A stretch of 64,000 bases of DNA, from NCBI GenBank assembly GCA_963170055.1, contig CAUJGJ010000378.1:362501-426500 (forward strand), read 5' to 3'. Below are positions 42,865 to 55,204 of this stretch, piece after piece. The stretch is from Halisarca cf. caerulea. Taxonomy: Eukaryota > Porifera > Demospongiae > Chondrillida > Halisarcidae. The notes beneath the pieces were generated by a model. It was not told the origin of the DNA. It made no database searches and saw nothing but the letters and a program-made list of their open reading frames with translations. Every line of letters starts with the position of its first letter. The stretch's first letter is position 1. Position numbers and translations under genes: made by a program.

Positions 42865-43590
42865 TGAGTGCATATTTAAAAGCATGCATGGAACCAAGTA
42901 TAGTGTATACCTATACACATGTGGCAAAGTTGAAACTATTGATTCCATATATAAAGGTGCATGCTTCATTTTTACAATCAAACTGTAGTGATATTTGCAC
43001 AATGCATCCATGCAGGTGTCTGCTCAAGTGTACCAGTACATATATGTTCCATCCAGATGCCCATGCAACAGTTGCCATTTGTATAACTGTGCATATGTTA
43101 CCCAACAGACTATCCTATATTATGCAACCGTGCCGGTATAGAGTAGGCCTATCTATGGTAAAACCATAGCCTTATGCACACTCTTTGTGTGCAAATTTCG
43201 AGGTATATATATAATATTAATTTGTGATGGCAGAGAAGAGTAAAAGATCCGAGTATAACGGTTTAATGGATGATAGCTTTCATGTCAATGGAAAACAAAC
43301 CAGAAACAGTCATCGGGAGAGCCTTGCGCCAGGATAAAACCATCCATTATTTGAAGCTTAGGGCCGGGGGAAACCAAACGATGATAAAGGTTTTCGATAC
43401 TTGGTTAAATCTAGCCCATTTCATGTTGTCCACCTAGCTGCATAAAGCCATGATAAAAAAATATTATAATGATACTTGTTTAGAATGAAAACGATCGAAT
43501 AATTTTAAAAGGATTCAGGAGAGTGACCATTGTACGTAGAAGAATTTACGGCATGCTGGTTATGCAACTGCGTATAGATCAATGCCTATG
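42865..43590. other. Gene-free stretch
   Basis: No gene seen. Minor palindromes only (for example CTATGGTAAAACCATAG near 43153). Confidence 0.5.
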
Positions 43591-44040
43591 CATCTGGTTG
43601 TCCAACAGGGCAGATTGTTGCCCATTCGGTTGTCCAACCGGGCAGAGTGCTGGCCATCCAGTTGTCCAACTGGGCAGAGTGCTGAGCATCTGGTTGTCCA
43701 ACTGAGCAGAGTGCTGGCCGTCCAGTTGTCAAACCCGGCAGAGTAGAAGGCTATCCATTTGTCCAACCGGGCAGAGTACTAGGCTATCCAATTGTCCAAC
43801 TGGGCAGAGTGCATGCTGGGCATCCATTTGTCCAACCACGCAGAGTGCTGGCCATCCAGTTGTCCAACCACGCAGAGTGCTGGCCATCCAGTTGTCCAAC
43901 TGGGCAGAGTGCTGGCCGTCCAGTTGTCCCCTGGGCAGAGTGAATGCTGGGCATCCATTTGTCCAACCACGCAGAGCGCTGGCCATCCAGTTGTCCAACT
44001 GGGCAGAGTGCATGCTGGGCATCCATTTGTCCAACCACGC
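43591..44040. repeat. Minisatellite, about 14 copies of a 32-36-bp unit
   Basis: The unit is ATCCAGTTGTCCAACTGGGC followed by AGAGTGCTGGCC, with variants that have CCATTTGTCC or CCACGCAGAG and a 3-4-base extension (GCATGCTGGGC). The core GTTGTCCAAC is itself an inverted repeat, so each unit can form a small stem. Open frames occur on both strands because of the periodicity. Coding is unlikely. Confidence 0.95.
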
Positions 44041-44551
44041 ATCGGGATGGCCGGTTCTCTAACCGGTTGATTGGTTATAGGCAACCGGCATGCTGTTAGC
44101 CATCAGGTTACGGAAAAAGGCTGGAAAAGTTAGCCATCAGAACACGTATAATGTGTAAGAATGCATGTGCTGATATTTTACTCACCTTGTAAGCACAAGA
44201 CAGTTCTTCAGTACACACTCCTATATATATGTATCGAGAAATCTTGATTTATCCCAAGTCTTAGTACAAAGTGAGTTGCTGTAAGAAACTTCACCGAACC
44301 TTAGTTTGAATGGACTGCATACCGGGCCTCAGCCTTCAATTTATATACATTTTGCAAGCAAATTATATTTATGATCAAATCACTGTTAAAAATAAAGTGT
44401 AGTGACACCCCTACAAGTGGTGCATGTAGTTGGAATATGTAATCACAAGCAGAAATGAGTAGCTACGCACTACATGGAGTGTTATACTAATGGTGTATCT
44501 GAAAATGGCTAATACAATGGAAACAAGTATTTTAAAGCTGTACTATAGTTT
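44041..44551. other. Gene-free stretch
   Basis: No gene or clear repeat seen. Confidence 0.5.
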
Positions 44552-44567
44552 TTGAACACACACACAT

Positions 44568-44665
<98 letters not shown>

Positions 44666-44682
44666 ACACACACATACACACA

Positions 44683-44742
<60 letters not shown>

Positions 44743-44765
44743 TACACACACATACATACACATAT
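44552..44765. repeat. CA microsatellite
   Basis: More than 200 bases of CA with occasional TA. All frames over it are artefacts. Confidence 0.97.
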
Positions 44766-44869
44766 CATATAATATAAATCTATCATTGTTGTAGGTTACC
44801 ATGAATATGGAAATTCAATAAATTAAATATAAAATAGTAAACCATACACCCTTTGCCCATTACAGTACA

Positions 44870-45235
44870 GACTGCAGATCATTTTACAGAGGGAGGATGT
44901 AGATCTTGGCTTTATAGAGGAATTGTTTTTCTGCCACATGGAAAGTTAGTAATTTTGTTAGAATATTATATAGGGATTATGTGAATAAGCAGTCTTGGAA
45001 GCGCTCAGAGTGTTTCACTGTTTAGTAGGGGTTAGGGGAAACCTTACCTTATACCTATAAGCTAGCTTCTTTATAATTGCAGCAACTTGCTTTTCAAACA
45101 GATAATTTTCAACACGTTTAGCAGTCTATATACTTGATAAGCTCTTACTTGATGCTCTGAATGTTGAGAACAGAAGTTGTAGAAAAGACCAAAAATTTCA
45201 CACCTCTGATTTAACATGGACACATCCCACTTGAC
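44870..45235 (+). mobile_element. Relic of the 727-bp MITE family
   Basis: It shares GATCTTGGCTTTATAGAGG, the CCACATGGAAAGTTAGTAA block and GACCAAAAATTTCACACCTC with the MITE at 2087-2813, in the same order. Only the 3' half remains and the TIR is degenerate (ACACATCCCACTTG). Confidence 0.65.
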
Positions 45236-46484
45236 ATGGTTGATCAAATCAAAGACTTAATAGTTGTCACATATTAAGTTTTATTGTTGCTAAACAGATT
45301 GTGTTGACTGTGATTGTAGGTTACCATGTCTGATTAATATAATTTTAATTGTGACAATAGACCGAGTGTAATTGTCATTCAGATCAGTTCAACTTAGAAT
45401 GTTGCAGGTTATTTTTAATCCATCCAATTTTTGTTGAAGGGCTTCTAAAATATGCTTAGTCTGATTTGAACAATAAAAAAGTAATGTGAATTCAGCTTGC
45501 TACACCTTCCTATTCAAATGTCCAAATGTGTCACTCCTAGTTTGTAAAAATAATTCGCCATGCATAATTTGAAGCATCAATAGTGATAGTCTGTGGGTAT
45601 TGCAGTTAAACATCAAAGGGAAGGTGTGGCTGAAAAACATCGGTCAGGTTGGGCATCAACATGTTTTGATTCTTGGAATAGCTCTACATGACAATTTTAT
45701 CTCTTCATTGTGGATGAGCCACTATAGTGTCTTGGGTGTGACCAACCTATATTGAGTGCAAAATGCATATTTAACCGTAGTCGTGGACAAGCCACTATAG
45801 TGGCTCCTCCTTTTTAAATCCTTTTTGAATTCGAAGCAAATTCGAATATTTTTTTGCACAACTAATGTTTCTAAAGCTAGCCAAGCTTATACCAAGCACA
45901 AATGAATACATAACTAAAAGAAAATTTCCGCACACAGACTTGGATAAGATCGAAATCTTAGTGATTCATAATTGAAAAGTTCCGACAATGGGTGAAAACA
46001 ACCATTCTTCAATCAGGTTACATTGAACACACAATCCGTGAAGTTCCAAAAGTAGTGCAATACACTTTAGGGTATACGTAAAGAACAGACGAGACTTGTG
46101 TGTTAGTCCAGTAACAGCTGAAAAATAGCGCTAGAACTTAATATAAAAATGGCAAGTAATAAAACTATATTTCTTCCTGATTGTTGACATCTTTTTGAAT
46201 GATCATTCTAATATATGTTAATGTTGCATAATTCCACATACAGTATAATTGTTTAATAGTCCGATATCATAAAACTGTATTTATTTAAGTTTATTTGTAA
46301 TATTTATTATAATAGTTATAACTTCCTTGTCATGTGTGCCACAGCTCTCAAAATTACAGAATGTACCCCTGTCAATACACATAGTCGGCAATAAAATTTG
46401 AACAAATTTCACTAAGACATGCTGCCGGATCGATCTCCCACGACCACACATTGAGCCACATTGAGCCACTAAAAATAGGTTATT
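45236..46484. other. Gene-free stretch
   Basis: No gene seen. It contains the perfect 16-base palindrome AGCCACTATAGTGGCT at about 45792, echoed by GAGCCACTATAGTG near 45717. Confidence 0.5.
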
Positions 46485-46600
46485 TTTTATAGTGGCCGAT
46501 TATTTTTAATCCATATCCAAAATGCATGCAACTGATTTTGAGGCATAAACAAACTATCTGGGTAACAAATTAGTTAACCTGACCAGTAGGGGTAACAGAT
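46485..46600 (+). mobile_element. 5' fragment of the 400-bp TIR MITE family
   Basis: It starts AGGTTATTTTTTATAGTGGC and follows the family through CAAAATGCATG and GAGGCATAAACAAACT. It is cut off by the next two elements. Confidence 0.7.
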
Positions 46601-46604
46601 TAGT

Positions 46605-46690
46605 TAGTCTGGATTAGCCACCCCTTTCCGCCCGGTGACGTCAGTCCCCTAAAATGGCTAAGCACGGATTGGGTCGGCTACGCCAGACTA
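46605..46690. mobile_element. 86-bp MITE with 15-bp terminal inverted repeats
   Basis: The ends TAGTCTGGATTAGCC and (inverted) TAGTCTGGCGTAGCC differ at two positions. The interior is G+C-richer and includes CCCGGTGACGTCAG. It is similar in design to the foldback at 3029-3121, which also begins TAGTCT. Confidence 0.75.
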
Positions 46691-46694
46691 CAGG

Positions 46695-47335
46695 TTAGCT
46701 GCTGTGATTCAGGCTGGTATTCGAGTATACGAATGCTGAATCCGCATCTAATGATGTTTTCTGTTGTCACATTTGTTCTGTCACATGCTGGCTCATGACC
46801 TAACTGGAATTCAGTCAGAATTTTATAGTATTCAGCTAGGTGATATATGAAGGAACAAGCTGGAGACAGCTTGTTTGTGCCAATGTCGAGCTGTTTATGG
46901 CATACAACTTTTCAATGTGGCAGCAAGAGATCATTTGCTCCTGTCACAAGTTATAAGAGCTTGAATTTTACCCTTTAAGGGACAATTTAGCAAATCTCGG
47001 CTTCGGAGAGGAATTGTCTTTACTGCCACATGGAAAAGTTAGTAAATGTTTTGGTATTTAGCAATTTATGTGAAAAAATAGTGTTTCAAGCATTCTACCA
47101 AGTGGCATCCAAAGCGTTTTGCTTTTTGTAGGGCTTAGGAAAACCTTTCTAGCTTCTTTGCAATTTTAGTAGGCCTATGAAAAGGGAAACCTTCAAAAAG
47201 GTTTTGCCTCTACCTACTTGTTAAGCCCTAGGTTGGCGCTCTGAAGCATCTACTAGTTGAGAATTAACAGATGCTGCAGCAAAAAGACCAAAAGTTTTAC
47301 ACCTCCGATTTACCATGGACACGATTCACATGCGT
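46695..47335 (+). mobile_element. Diverged copy of the 727-bp MITE family
   Basis: It is collinear with 2200-2813: GGCTGGTATTCGAGTATAC; TGTCACATGCT; GGAGAGGAATTGTCTTTACT; and a right end with CACATGCG. The left TIR is missing. Confidence 0.75.
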
Positions 47336-47675
47336 ACTATTAGATGGACTCAGAGGAATAATTGGTACAAATTTTAAAAGGTTACATAATTATTGGTAAT
47401 ATATCCTATATTGTTTCCATTTGGACTTCCAGTGTTTAACGCTTGTCCGATATATATAGATATAGTATATAATATGAATTTGAATTCTTTTAACAAAGAA
47501 TTTATATCATAGTAATAGAGAAGTAAGAATTTATATGGGAATGAGTTATATATACATCCACAGTAAAAAAAATAGATATTAAATTAACCATGAAAGGTTG
47601 CAGTTACTAATTTAAAAATAGGTTAATAACACCAATAAAAGTGTATATCTAACCTCACAAGGGTAAAAATACCAA

Positions 47676-47676
<1 letters not shown>
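47336..47676. other. Gene-free stretch
   Basis: A+T-rich with no gene seen. Confidence 0.5.
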
Positions 47677-47753
<77 letters not shown>

Positions 47754-47755
47754 GT

Positions 47756-47812
<57 letters not shown>

Positions 47813-47838
47813 CGTGTACGTGTGTGTGCGTGTGTGCA

Positions 47839-47872
<34 letters not shown>

Positions 47873-47890
47873 TGTGTGTGTGTATGTGTG

Positions 47891-47974
<84 letters not shown>
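47677..47974. repeat. TG microsatellite
   Basis: About 300 bases of TG with scattered interruptions near 47750, 47808-47840 and 47880. It forms the left edge of the right duplication. Confidence 0.97.
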
Positions 47975-47977
<3 letters not shown>

Positions 47978-48490
47978 GCGGGAACTGTTTATCGGATGTG
48001 GAGACACAAAGTTCTTAGAAGTCGTATAATCTAAGCTTTGCAACCAAGGTATACAGGTGTTCCAATCACTGGTGGTGTTAGTCCTTCTTTATGATGCAGA
48101 GACCCGCGACCTATGAATCAGCAGAACTCAAGGAAGCTGAAGACATTCCAAATGAGGTGTTTAAGGGATATTTTAAGTTTCACTCTGCTGGACAAGAAGA
48201 GGAATGAAGACATACTGAGAATGACAGGTCAGCCACCCATTGAGATCGATTTGAGGGAATGACATTTGCAGTGGTTTGGACATTTGCAAAGGATGGGTTG
48301 TGAGAGGACACAGAAGAGAGTTTTTAGATGTAGACCAGTGGGGAAAAAATGACATCCCAGGGGAGTCAGTTTACTTTGGGTGGATACTATCAGCAGAGAC
48401 CTTTCATGGATCCAGCTTGAGGATTGGACAGATGTGGTGACGGACAGACGAGCATGGACGGGTGTCATTAATTAGCTATGTTGATCAGAT
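47975..48490 (+). pseudogene. LINE reverse transcriptase C-terminal relic, right copy
   Basis: It is the duplicate of 1684-2086 joined to 2816-2945. Across 48365-48375 the reading goes directly from GGGGAGTCAGTTTAC to TTTGGGTGGATAC, where the left copy has a 727-bp MITE. It encodes remnants of LQWFGHL and RDLSWIQLEDWTD. Frameshifted. Confidence 0.75.
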
Positions 48491-48572
48491 ACGCAAGGGA
48501 TAGTACGTAGATTAATCCGGCTTAATCTCTCAACATCGATGTGGACAAGGTGTAAAGTAGAAGTGTACTAGC

Positions 48573-48644
48573 ATGTGTGTGTGCACATGTGCACATGTGT
48601 GTGCGTATGCGTATGTGTATGTGTGTGTGTGTGTGTGTATGTGT

Positions 48645-48682
<38 letters not shown>
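48573..48682. repeat. TG microsatellite
   Basis: The counterpart of the repeat at 3000-3200, without the foldback MITE. Confidence 0.9.
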
Positions 48683-48686
<4 letters not shown>

Positions 48687-49028
48687 ATATGCGTATGTGC
48701 ATCCATGCCCTAGCTCTAACACCATTATTATACTCGCACACAATCACGTACATCCGCCATCCTTCCATCCATGCACTGCATGCGTTCTATATATAGCATC
48801 AAGTATGCTGCATATGTGTATATTGTCCCCAGATTACTATTATGTTGTTTTTGCCCCTCCCACTCAATCATTATTTAAAAGCCTGCTACATAGTACATAC
48901 AATACATACATTATATGCATCAAAATTGTGCTCATGTATTACATGGCAGATGTACACTATAATACTGAATCTTCCCCACTATAACCCTGTACACACTCCC
49001 ACACGCACGCATGCCCATAAGCATGCAT

Positions 49029-49029
<1 letters not shown>
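48683..49029. other. Non-coding, right copy
   Basis: No gene. It matches 3330-3575. Confidence 0.6.
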
Positions 49030-49083
<54 letters not shown>

Positions 49084-49128
49084 TACATGCACACACACGT
49101 GCACACACACTCACACACACACACACGC
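49030..49128. repeat. CA microsatellite
   Basis: The counterpart of 3590-3684. Confidence 0.95.
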
Positions 49129-49924
49129 ATAATAATAATTATATTGAATTTCTTATTTGTAGGTAAAAATTCAATTTTTATGCAAGTGCCCAGTAGTGCC
49201 ACTTCACTAATGTTATACCCTTTTGTCCAAAATGAATAGCATTCTTTGATTTTTACCCTTTCTATGTTTACATTAAAACGAAGATCCCATGGACCGTATT
49301 TGACTTGATTGGCTACAATATATATAACATAACGCGGCTGGCAAGACACTAGCACTTCCTAATTTAATAATGTTATACTAGTTTGGTACAAATTAGCTTT
49401 ATGATTGTTCAAAATATGTATATCTCAAGAGATTGATGGGCAAAGGGACTGCTTTCAAAACAATCAATCTGAGTGTTTGCAAACTATTAGCTGTTAATTG
49501 AAAATACTAATTATACGTGACACACCTGATCATTTTCAGTTGCCATAATAGTATTATTGTTCTATAATCAGGATGTTATTAACTGTGGTTGTAGGTTACC
49601 ATGACCGATTTATCTGACTTTAATTGTTATGAACAGTCATTAATTGGACATACTGTTTATTGTAACTGGACAATAATTTTGAAAACAATTGCCATATTTG
49701 GCCATTGTTCTGAAAACAATTTCCATGTATAACTCATTTTAGTATGAATTTTTACTTCATTACCATTTACAAATTCTCTGATAATAATTATAAGACATTC
49801 CTTCGAATCTATATCATACACATATACATCTGACGAGCGTTATACACACCAGAAGTCTAAATGAAAACAATATAAGGGCTGCCACAGCTTAAAAAAAATA
49901 TATGTAATTACGGTTTTCTACTCA
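49129..49924. other. Non-coding, right copy
   Basis: No gene. It matches 3700-3799 and 4185-4885, lacking the insertion at 3800-4184. Confidence 0.6.
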
Positions 49925-50285
49925 AAATGTGGTCCGGTCCAAACTGGACAACTTGATCTGTTCTGACAACCTTGCTAAGGATAACAAATTAGTTAACCTT
50001 ACAATTCGCATTACTAGTAGCCTCTACAGGTTAGCCAATAGCAATAAATGTACTAACAAGTACTGTTCTGATACATAACTGGGTCCCTAGCTAAATTAAT
50101 TTTGTTATTGGTATATACACCAAAGAGAAAACTGTAGTTGAAATGAGGTAATCTTAATACCCTCATGTTTTGCCTTTCCTGAGATATGTTCCATTTATAG
50201 TTCAAAATATAAGTAGCTCCAATTAAATGCCCAAGATTTGGTACACCAAACTTTTTTTTCAAATAATTATTCTCCAGAATTGCTC
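49925..50285 (+). mobile_element. Copy of the 400-bp TIR MITE family, truncated
   Basis: Orthologous to the copy at 4886-5290. It ends at TCTCCAGAATTGCT, where the sequence jumps to the equivalent of 6870. The C2-gene segment is therefore absent from this position. Confidence 0.65.
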
Positions 50286-50819
50286 CAGCACGTATAATAT
50301 GGCTGTCTTGTTTGGTATGACATAATCAAACCATTGACTGCATGTGATATCAACCTAGCAAGCAGTCAAGCTTGACAATTGAAGAAAACATTAACGAAAA
50401 TTCCGATAGTAAAGATCTCCGTGTTTGGCTTTGAAACTTTACTATATATGTTGTTTCTAAAGGACCAAAACCCCAAATCGAATCTTGCGACTTTGTATAT
50501 ATGTTGTCCTCTTCCTTTTATGTCCAGCGTCTTAGAGCTGGGGACCTTCTTTTTCAGCAGAAGATAGATACTAGATAGGTAGATTGATATTTATTTCAAC
50601 AGGAAACTCCAGCAGTCAAAGACTGATATTAAGAGAGGTCCTGATAATACACACACAGCTATATACTTGCATGATCGCTTTGTACAAATTAAAGTACAAT
50701 GAACAGGTTGAACATACAAGACACAAATTTAATGGGATTGAGTTATGATGATAATTGAAAATTGAAAAAAAATCGGTTGATTCCATTTCAAGGTGCTCCC
50801 AATCTCTTCACTTGGTATC
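50286..50819. other. Non-coding, right copy
   Basis: No gene. The first 400 bases match 6870-7250. Confidence 0.6.
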
Positions 50820-52200
50820 CTATATCGTTTTGAGAGGATCAGGTACATCCCATTTGTTCCACTTCCTGTTGTAGTACCCTTGTGCATTCCTGCCATGCAA
50901 CACTACAGTATAGCCCAGATGAGGCAGAGTTAGAGAACAGTAGATATTTTGCTTGATGGTAGCAGGGAGAACTTCATTAAGCTTCCTCAGTCTGGGTAGC
51001 TTACCAAACACTTCCTTCTGACAATGACTCTAATAATAGTATGTGCTCTTTCAATGTAAGTCCTTCATCACTATAGTAACCCCAAGGCATCTAACACTCC
51101 TATGTCTTTAAATCTCTACTCCCGAGAGGGTCACCTTAATGCTCTTCAATTCCTACTCAGCATCATCACTTGTGTTTTGTTTTCATTTGGCTTCAAACCA
51201 TTGTCACGAACCAGGGTGACAGTATATTTTGATCATCTTCCAACACAAAGGCCACTGCCTAGGCAGTGCCAACAGCATGATACAAGGTGGTGTCATCCGT
51301 ATACTGTTTCACTGAGGTTGGACTAGTGGCAGTGGATAGGTCATTCACATAAATAGTAAACAGCAGTTGACCTATAAGATAGATCCTATACTCCCCTCCG
51401 AATCACTGCCCAGTCCGACTTCTCTTGTCCCAAGCAAACTCTTCGGCACCGGTCACTCACTGACAGTTGCCAAACCAAATTAAGTAGATCACTTCCCTGA
51501 ACACCATACATTCCCAACTTCTTCAGCAACAGATCGTGGCACACCATATTGAAGGCTTTGCTAAAATCAACTGTGGCAACACCGAGTAACTGGTCATCAT
51601 CAACTGTGAATCTCCATGCAGTCATCGATCATAGGAACAAGAACATCCTGGGTTGTATGGCATGGTCTGAAACTGACTTGAGATCGATTCAGGATAGAAC
51701 GGGTCTGTAGGTAGTCATACAGTTGCTGATTGACAATTTTCTCCAAAACCATGACAACTACAGGCACCACAGATATGGGATGGAAATCACCTACATCAAA
51801 GTTAAATCCACCGTCATATATGCACAGGAGTTAGATTAGTCATTTTCCAAGCTCGCGGTACAACACGCCCCTGAGGCACTGGTTGAATAATTAGGCCAGG
51901 CGTGAGCTTATTCCCAGAACTGCCAGTCTCAACCATTGTACACTCAAACCGTCTGTTCCTGACCTCTTGCTCACATCGAGTGTATATACTTAACATTGCA
52001 AACATGCACTCTTCAGAAATGTCATCAAAGCAGAAGACGCTAACAACACGAGGGGTCAGATCAACAGATGTGCATGGCTGGTTAAACACAGTTCCAATCA
52101 AGCCTGCAAACTGAGAGCTAATTGTATCAACAATGCTCTATAAGGACATATAATCAGTTAGCATATCAGTACCTACCTTTACCTCAGTGATTGTTCTCCA
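50820..52200 (-). pseudogene. LINE reverse transcriptase relic, unit 1 of 3
   Basis: From 5' (right) to 3' (left) on the minus strand: the VFCFDDISEECMFAML region and a broken GPDGL-like block, then GVATVDFSKAFNMVCHDLLL with KLGMYGV and SDWAVIRRGV near 51580-51390. Next is the YADDT region with deletions near 51290. Last is LPATIKQNIYCSLTLPHLGY near 50940, the LP-x-x-IK...Y-x-SL-x-LPHL-x-Y block at the end of Jockey/CR1-like enzymes. It is the most complete unit at its 3' end, but has many stops. Confidence 0.75.
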
Positions 52201-53459
52201 TCAGAATCCACAACTTCTTGCTATCCTTTTATTGCTTATAGTACTATCCTATTCAGAAAACCTTGGACATAACAACCGTGGAATAAAGCTGCAAGATGCA
52301 AGTTTAGATTTAGTATTTCAATCTGTGCTTTTGTTTGAACCTAGTTTTGTGAGCAAAACCCCGGATCTTTACCACCGGAGTTTGGCATTCATATGATAAA
52401 AGAAAACCCAGCACATGTAGCTTATGACCTTTGTATTAATTATCCCTTTAGCAATTCAGATATACTAAGCATGTACTCTGCTGTAGATACGGTAAAATGT
52501 GTTCTTAGAACATCAGATTCTATATACTCATGTTCAAACAGAAACACAGCCGAATATTTGAAGGACCTTGAAAACGACGCCATTTTATTTTGTCCATAAA
52601 TCAGACATAACGTACCTGCATCATTGTAGAATGCACAATGTCATATCATCTTGCCCATGAGTCCAGTGTATAATATTTACATTACCTGCAGGTGCACAGG
52701 TCACAGATAACTAGTATTCATGATTTACATGCTTAGTATCAGATACTCGAAAGAGCATATATGGTAAATTGTTATTTCAATCTATCAATGATAAAAAAAT
52801 TACATGATGCCAATTTGTAAATCAACCTCATACAATGAGCAATCATTTATGCCATGACTACATGCATGAATGGTATATTACCATCTGAATCAGATGCAAC
52901 AGGGATGCATACATGACGTTGATCTCATAAGTCACACTTCTCGATCTCATTAGTTCTAATAATACTTTTGCCCCCTCCACAAAGACATTTGCAGTTTCCA
53001 CAGCAATGGGAAAAATGATTAATCTACAAAATTATAATAGAGTTTGTTGTGGTAGCCTGGTAACTGTAATCATGTGTTCACAACAATGTATAGAGATGGT
53101 GCAAGCTGTAGATCCACAAATTACAATCTGTCATACATGATAATCTATAATTATAATTGCAGCCATCACAGGCAATACAATGATTGAAACAATAATATAA
53201 ATGTTTACATGACCAGATTCAGCCTATAGTAATTGACTATATGGGTGTGCACTGGAAAGGCTTTCAACCAAATGAAGGCGGCTATATGAGGTACACCCAG
53301 TAAGCATGGTAATCTATAATATCACAGTCGAAACATCCTGAATGGATAATTATGTGATAATGAGCCTAATAGGTTCTGTGAACTGCAGTAACTACACAAA
53401 TCTCACTCCCCTGCATGTATGCCGGCGGCAATTTTGTAAGTCAGATTATAATAAACACT
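52201..53459. other. Spacer of the LINE tandem array, unit 1
   Basis: No gene. It matches 7440-8660. Confidence 0.6.
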
Positions 53460-54570
53460 GATTCAGTCATTGGTGATCGACAAAAACACTTCCTTCTGAC
53501 TGGCTCTATGTCCTCTTTCCAGACATGTATCAAATCCTTCAGCAATAGTAACTCCAAGGCATCTAACACTCCTATGTTTTAAAATCTCTACTTCTGACAG
53601 GGTCACCTTAATGCTCTCCAATTCTTTGACTCTACCTTTCCTACTCAGCATAATCACTTGCGCGTTTTGTTTCGTTTAGCTTCAAACCATTTTTGCGCAC
53701 CCAGTGAGCCAGTGTATACCTATAGATCATCTTCCAACACAGAGGCTACCTCCTGAGCAGTGCCAGCAGCATGATACAAGGTGGTGTCATCTGCATACTG
53801 CTTCACTGACTCATGATCAGAGGTTCGACCAGTGGCAGTGGATTGATCAGTCACATCTTAAAAAGTAAACAGCAGTGGACCTAAGATAGATCCTTGAAGT
53901 ATACTCCCCTCCAAATCACTGCCCGGTCAGACTTCTCTTGTCCCAAACAAACCCTTTGGCACCGGTCACTCAGATAGTTGCCAAACCAAAGTAGCTCACT
54001 TCCCCGAGCACCTTACATTCCCAACTTTTTCAGCAATAGATCATGGCACACCATATTGAAGGCTTTGCTAAAATCAACCGTGGCAACGCCAAGTAACTTG
54101 ACTGTCATCATCAATTGTGCATCTCCAGTCATCGATCATAGGAACAAGAACATCCTGGGTTGTATTGCATGCATGGTCTGAAACCGAACTGACATTGATT
54201 CAGGATAGAATGCATGCATGGGTCTGTATAGTCATACAGTTGCTGATGGACAATTTTTTACAAATCATTGACAACTATATACAGGCAGCCCGGATATGGG
54301 ATGGAATTTACCTACATCACAGTTGGATCCACCTTTATGCACAGGAGTTGGATGAGCCATTTTACAAGCTCGCGGTACAGCAGCCATGCTGGGGCACTGG
54401 TTGAATAAGTAGACCAGGCGTGAGTTTATTCCCGGAACTACCAGTCTCAATCATTGGGCACTCGGACCATCTGTTCCTGACCTCTTGCTCACATTGAGTC
54501 AACTTAACATTGCAAACATGCACTCTTCAGAAATGTCATAAAAGCAGAAGACACTATCAACACGAGGGAT
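53460..54570 (-). pseudogene. LINE reverse transcriptase relic, unit 2 of 3
   Basis: Contains the VIMLSRKGRVKELESIKVTL segment after the palm, a degenerate palm and the LVYLFNQC finger region near 54400. It is the closest match to the left-hand LINE at 8660-9360 plus 11030-11400. Its uninterrupted sequence at 54137-54145 is the empty site for the TA-flanked transposon. Confidence 0.75.
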
Positions 54571-55204
54571 CAGATCAACAGATATGCAATGAGCAATCAT
54601 TTATGCCATGACTGCATGCATGAATGCATGGTATATTACCATCTGAATCAGATGCAACAGTGATGTGTATATGACATTGATCTCATTAGTCACACTTATC
54701 GATCTCGTTAGTTCTACTTTGCCCCCTCCACAAAGACATTTGAAGTTTCCACAGCAATGAGAAAAATGATTAATCTACAAAATTAATAGAGTTTGTTGTG
54801 GTAGCCTGGTAACTGTAATCCTGTGTTCACAACAATGTATAGAGAAAGGTGCAAGCTGTAGATCCACAAATTACAATCTGTCATACATGATAATCTATAA
54901 TTATAATTGCAGCCATCACAGGCAATACAATGATTGAAACAATAATATAAATGTTTACATGACCAGATTCAGCCTATAGTAATTGACTATATGGGTGTGC
55001 ACTGGAAAGGCTTTCAACCAAATGAAGGCGGCTATATGAGGTACACCCAGTAAGCATGGTAATCTATAATATCACAGTCGAAACATCCTGAATGGATAAT
55101 TATGTGATAATGAGCCTAATAGGTTCTGTGAACTGCAGTAACTACACAAAATCTCACTCCCCTGCATGTATGCCGGCGGCAATTTTGTAAGTCAGATTAT
55201 AATA
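54571..55204. other. Spacer of the LINE tandem array, unit 2 (shortened)
   Basis: No gene. It repeats 52850-53460 almost exactly, so the last array expansion here is fairly recent. Confidence 0.65.

Noticed and set aside
43591..44040. CRISPR array
   Set aside because: Units are contiguous variants of one sequence with no unique spacers, and the host is eukaryotic.
43523..44084. Cys/Trp-rich repeat proteins on both strands over the minisatellite
   Set aside because: The same periodic sequence is open on both strands with no start context or flanking conservation.
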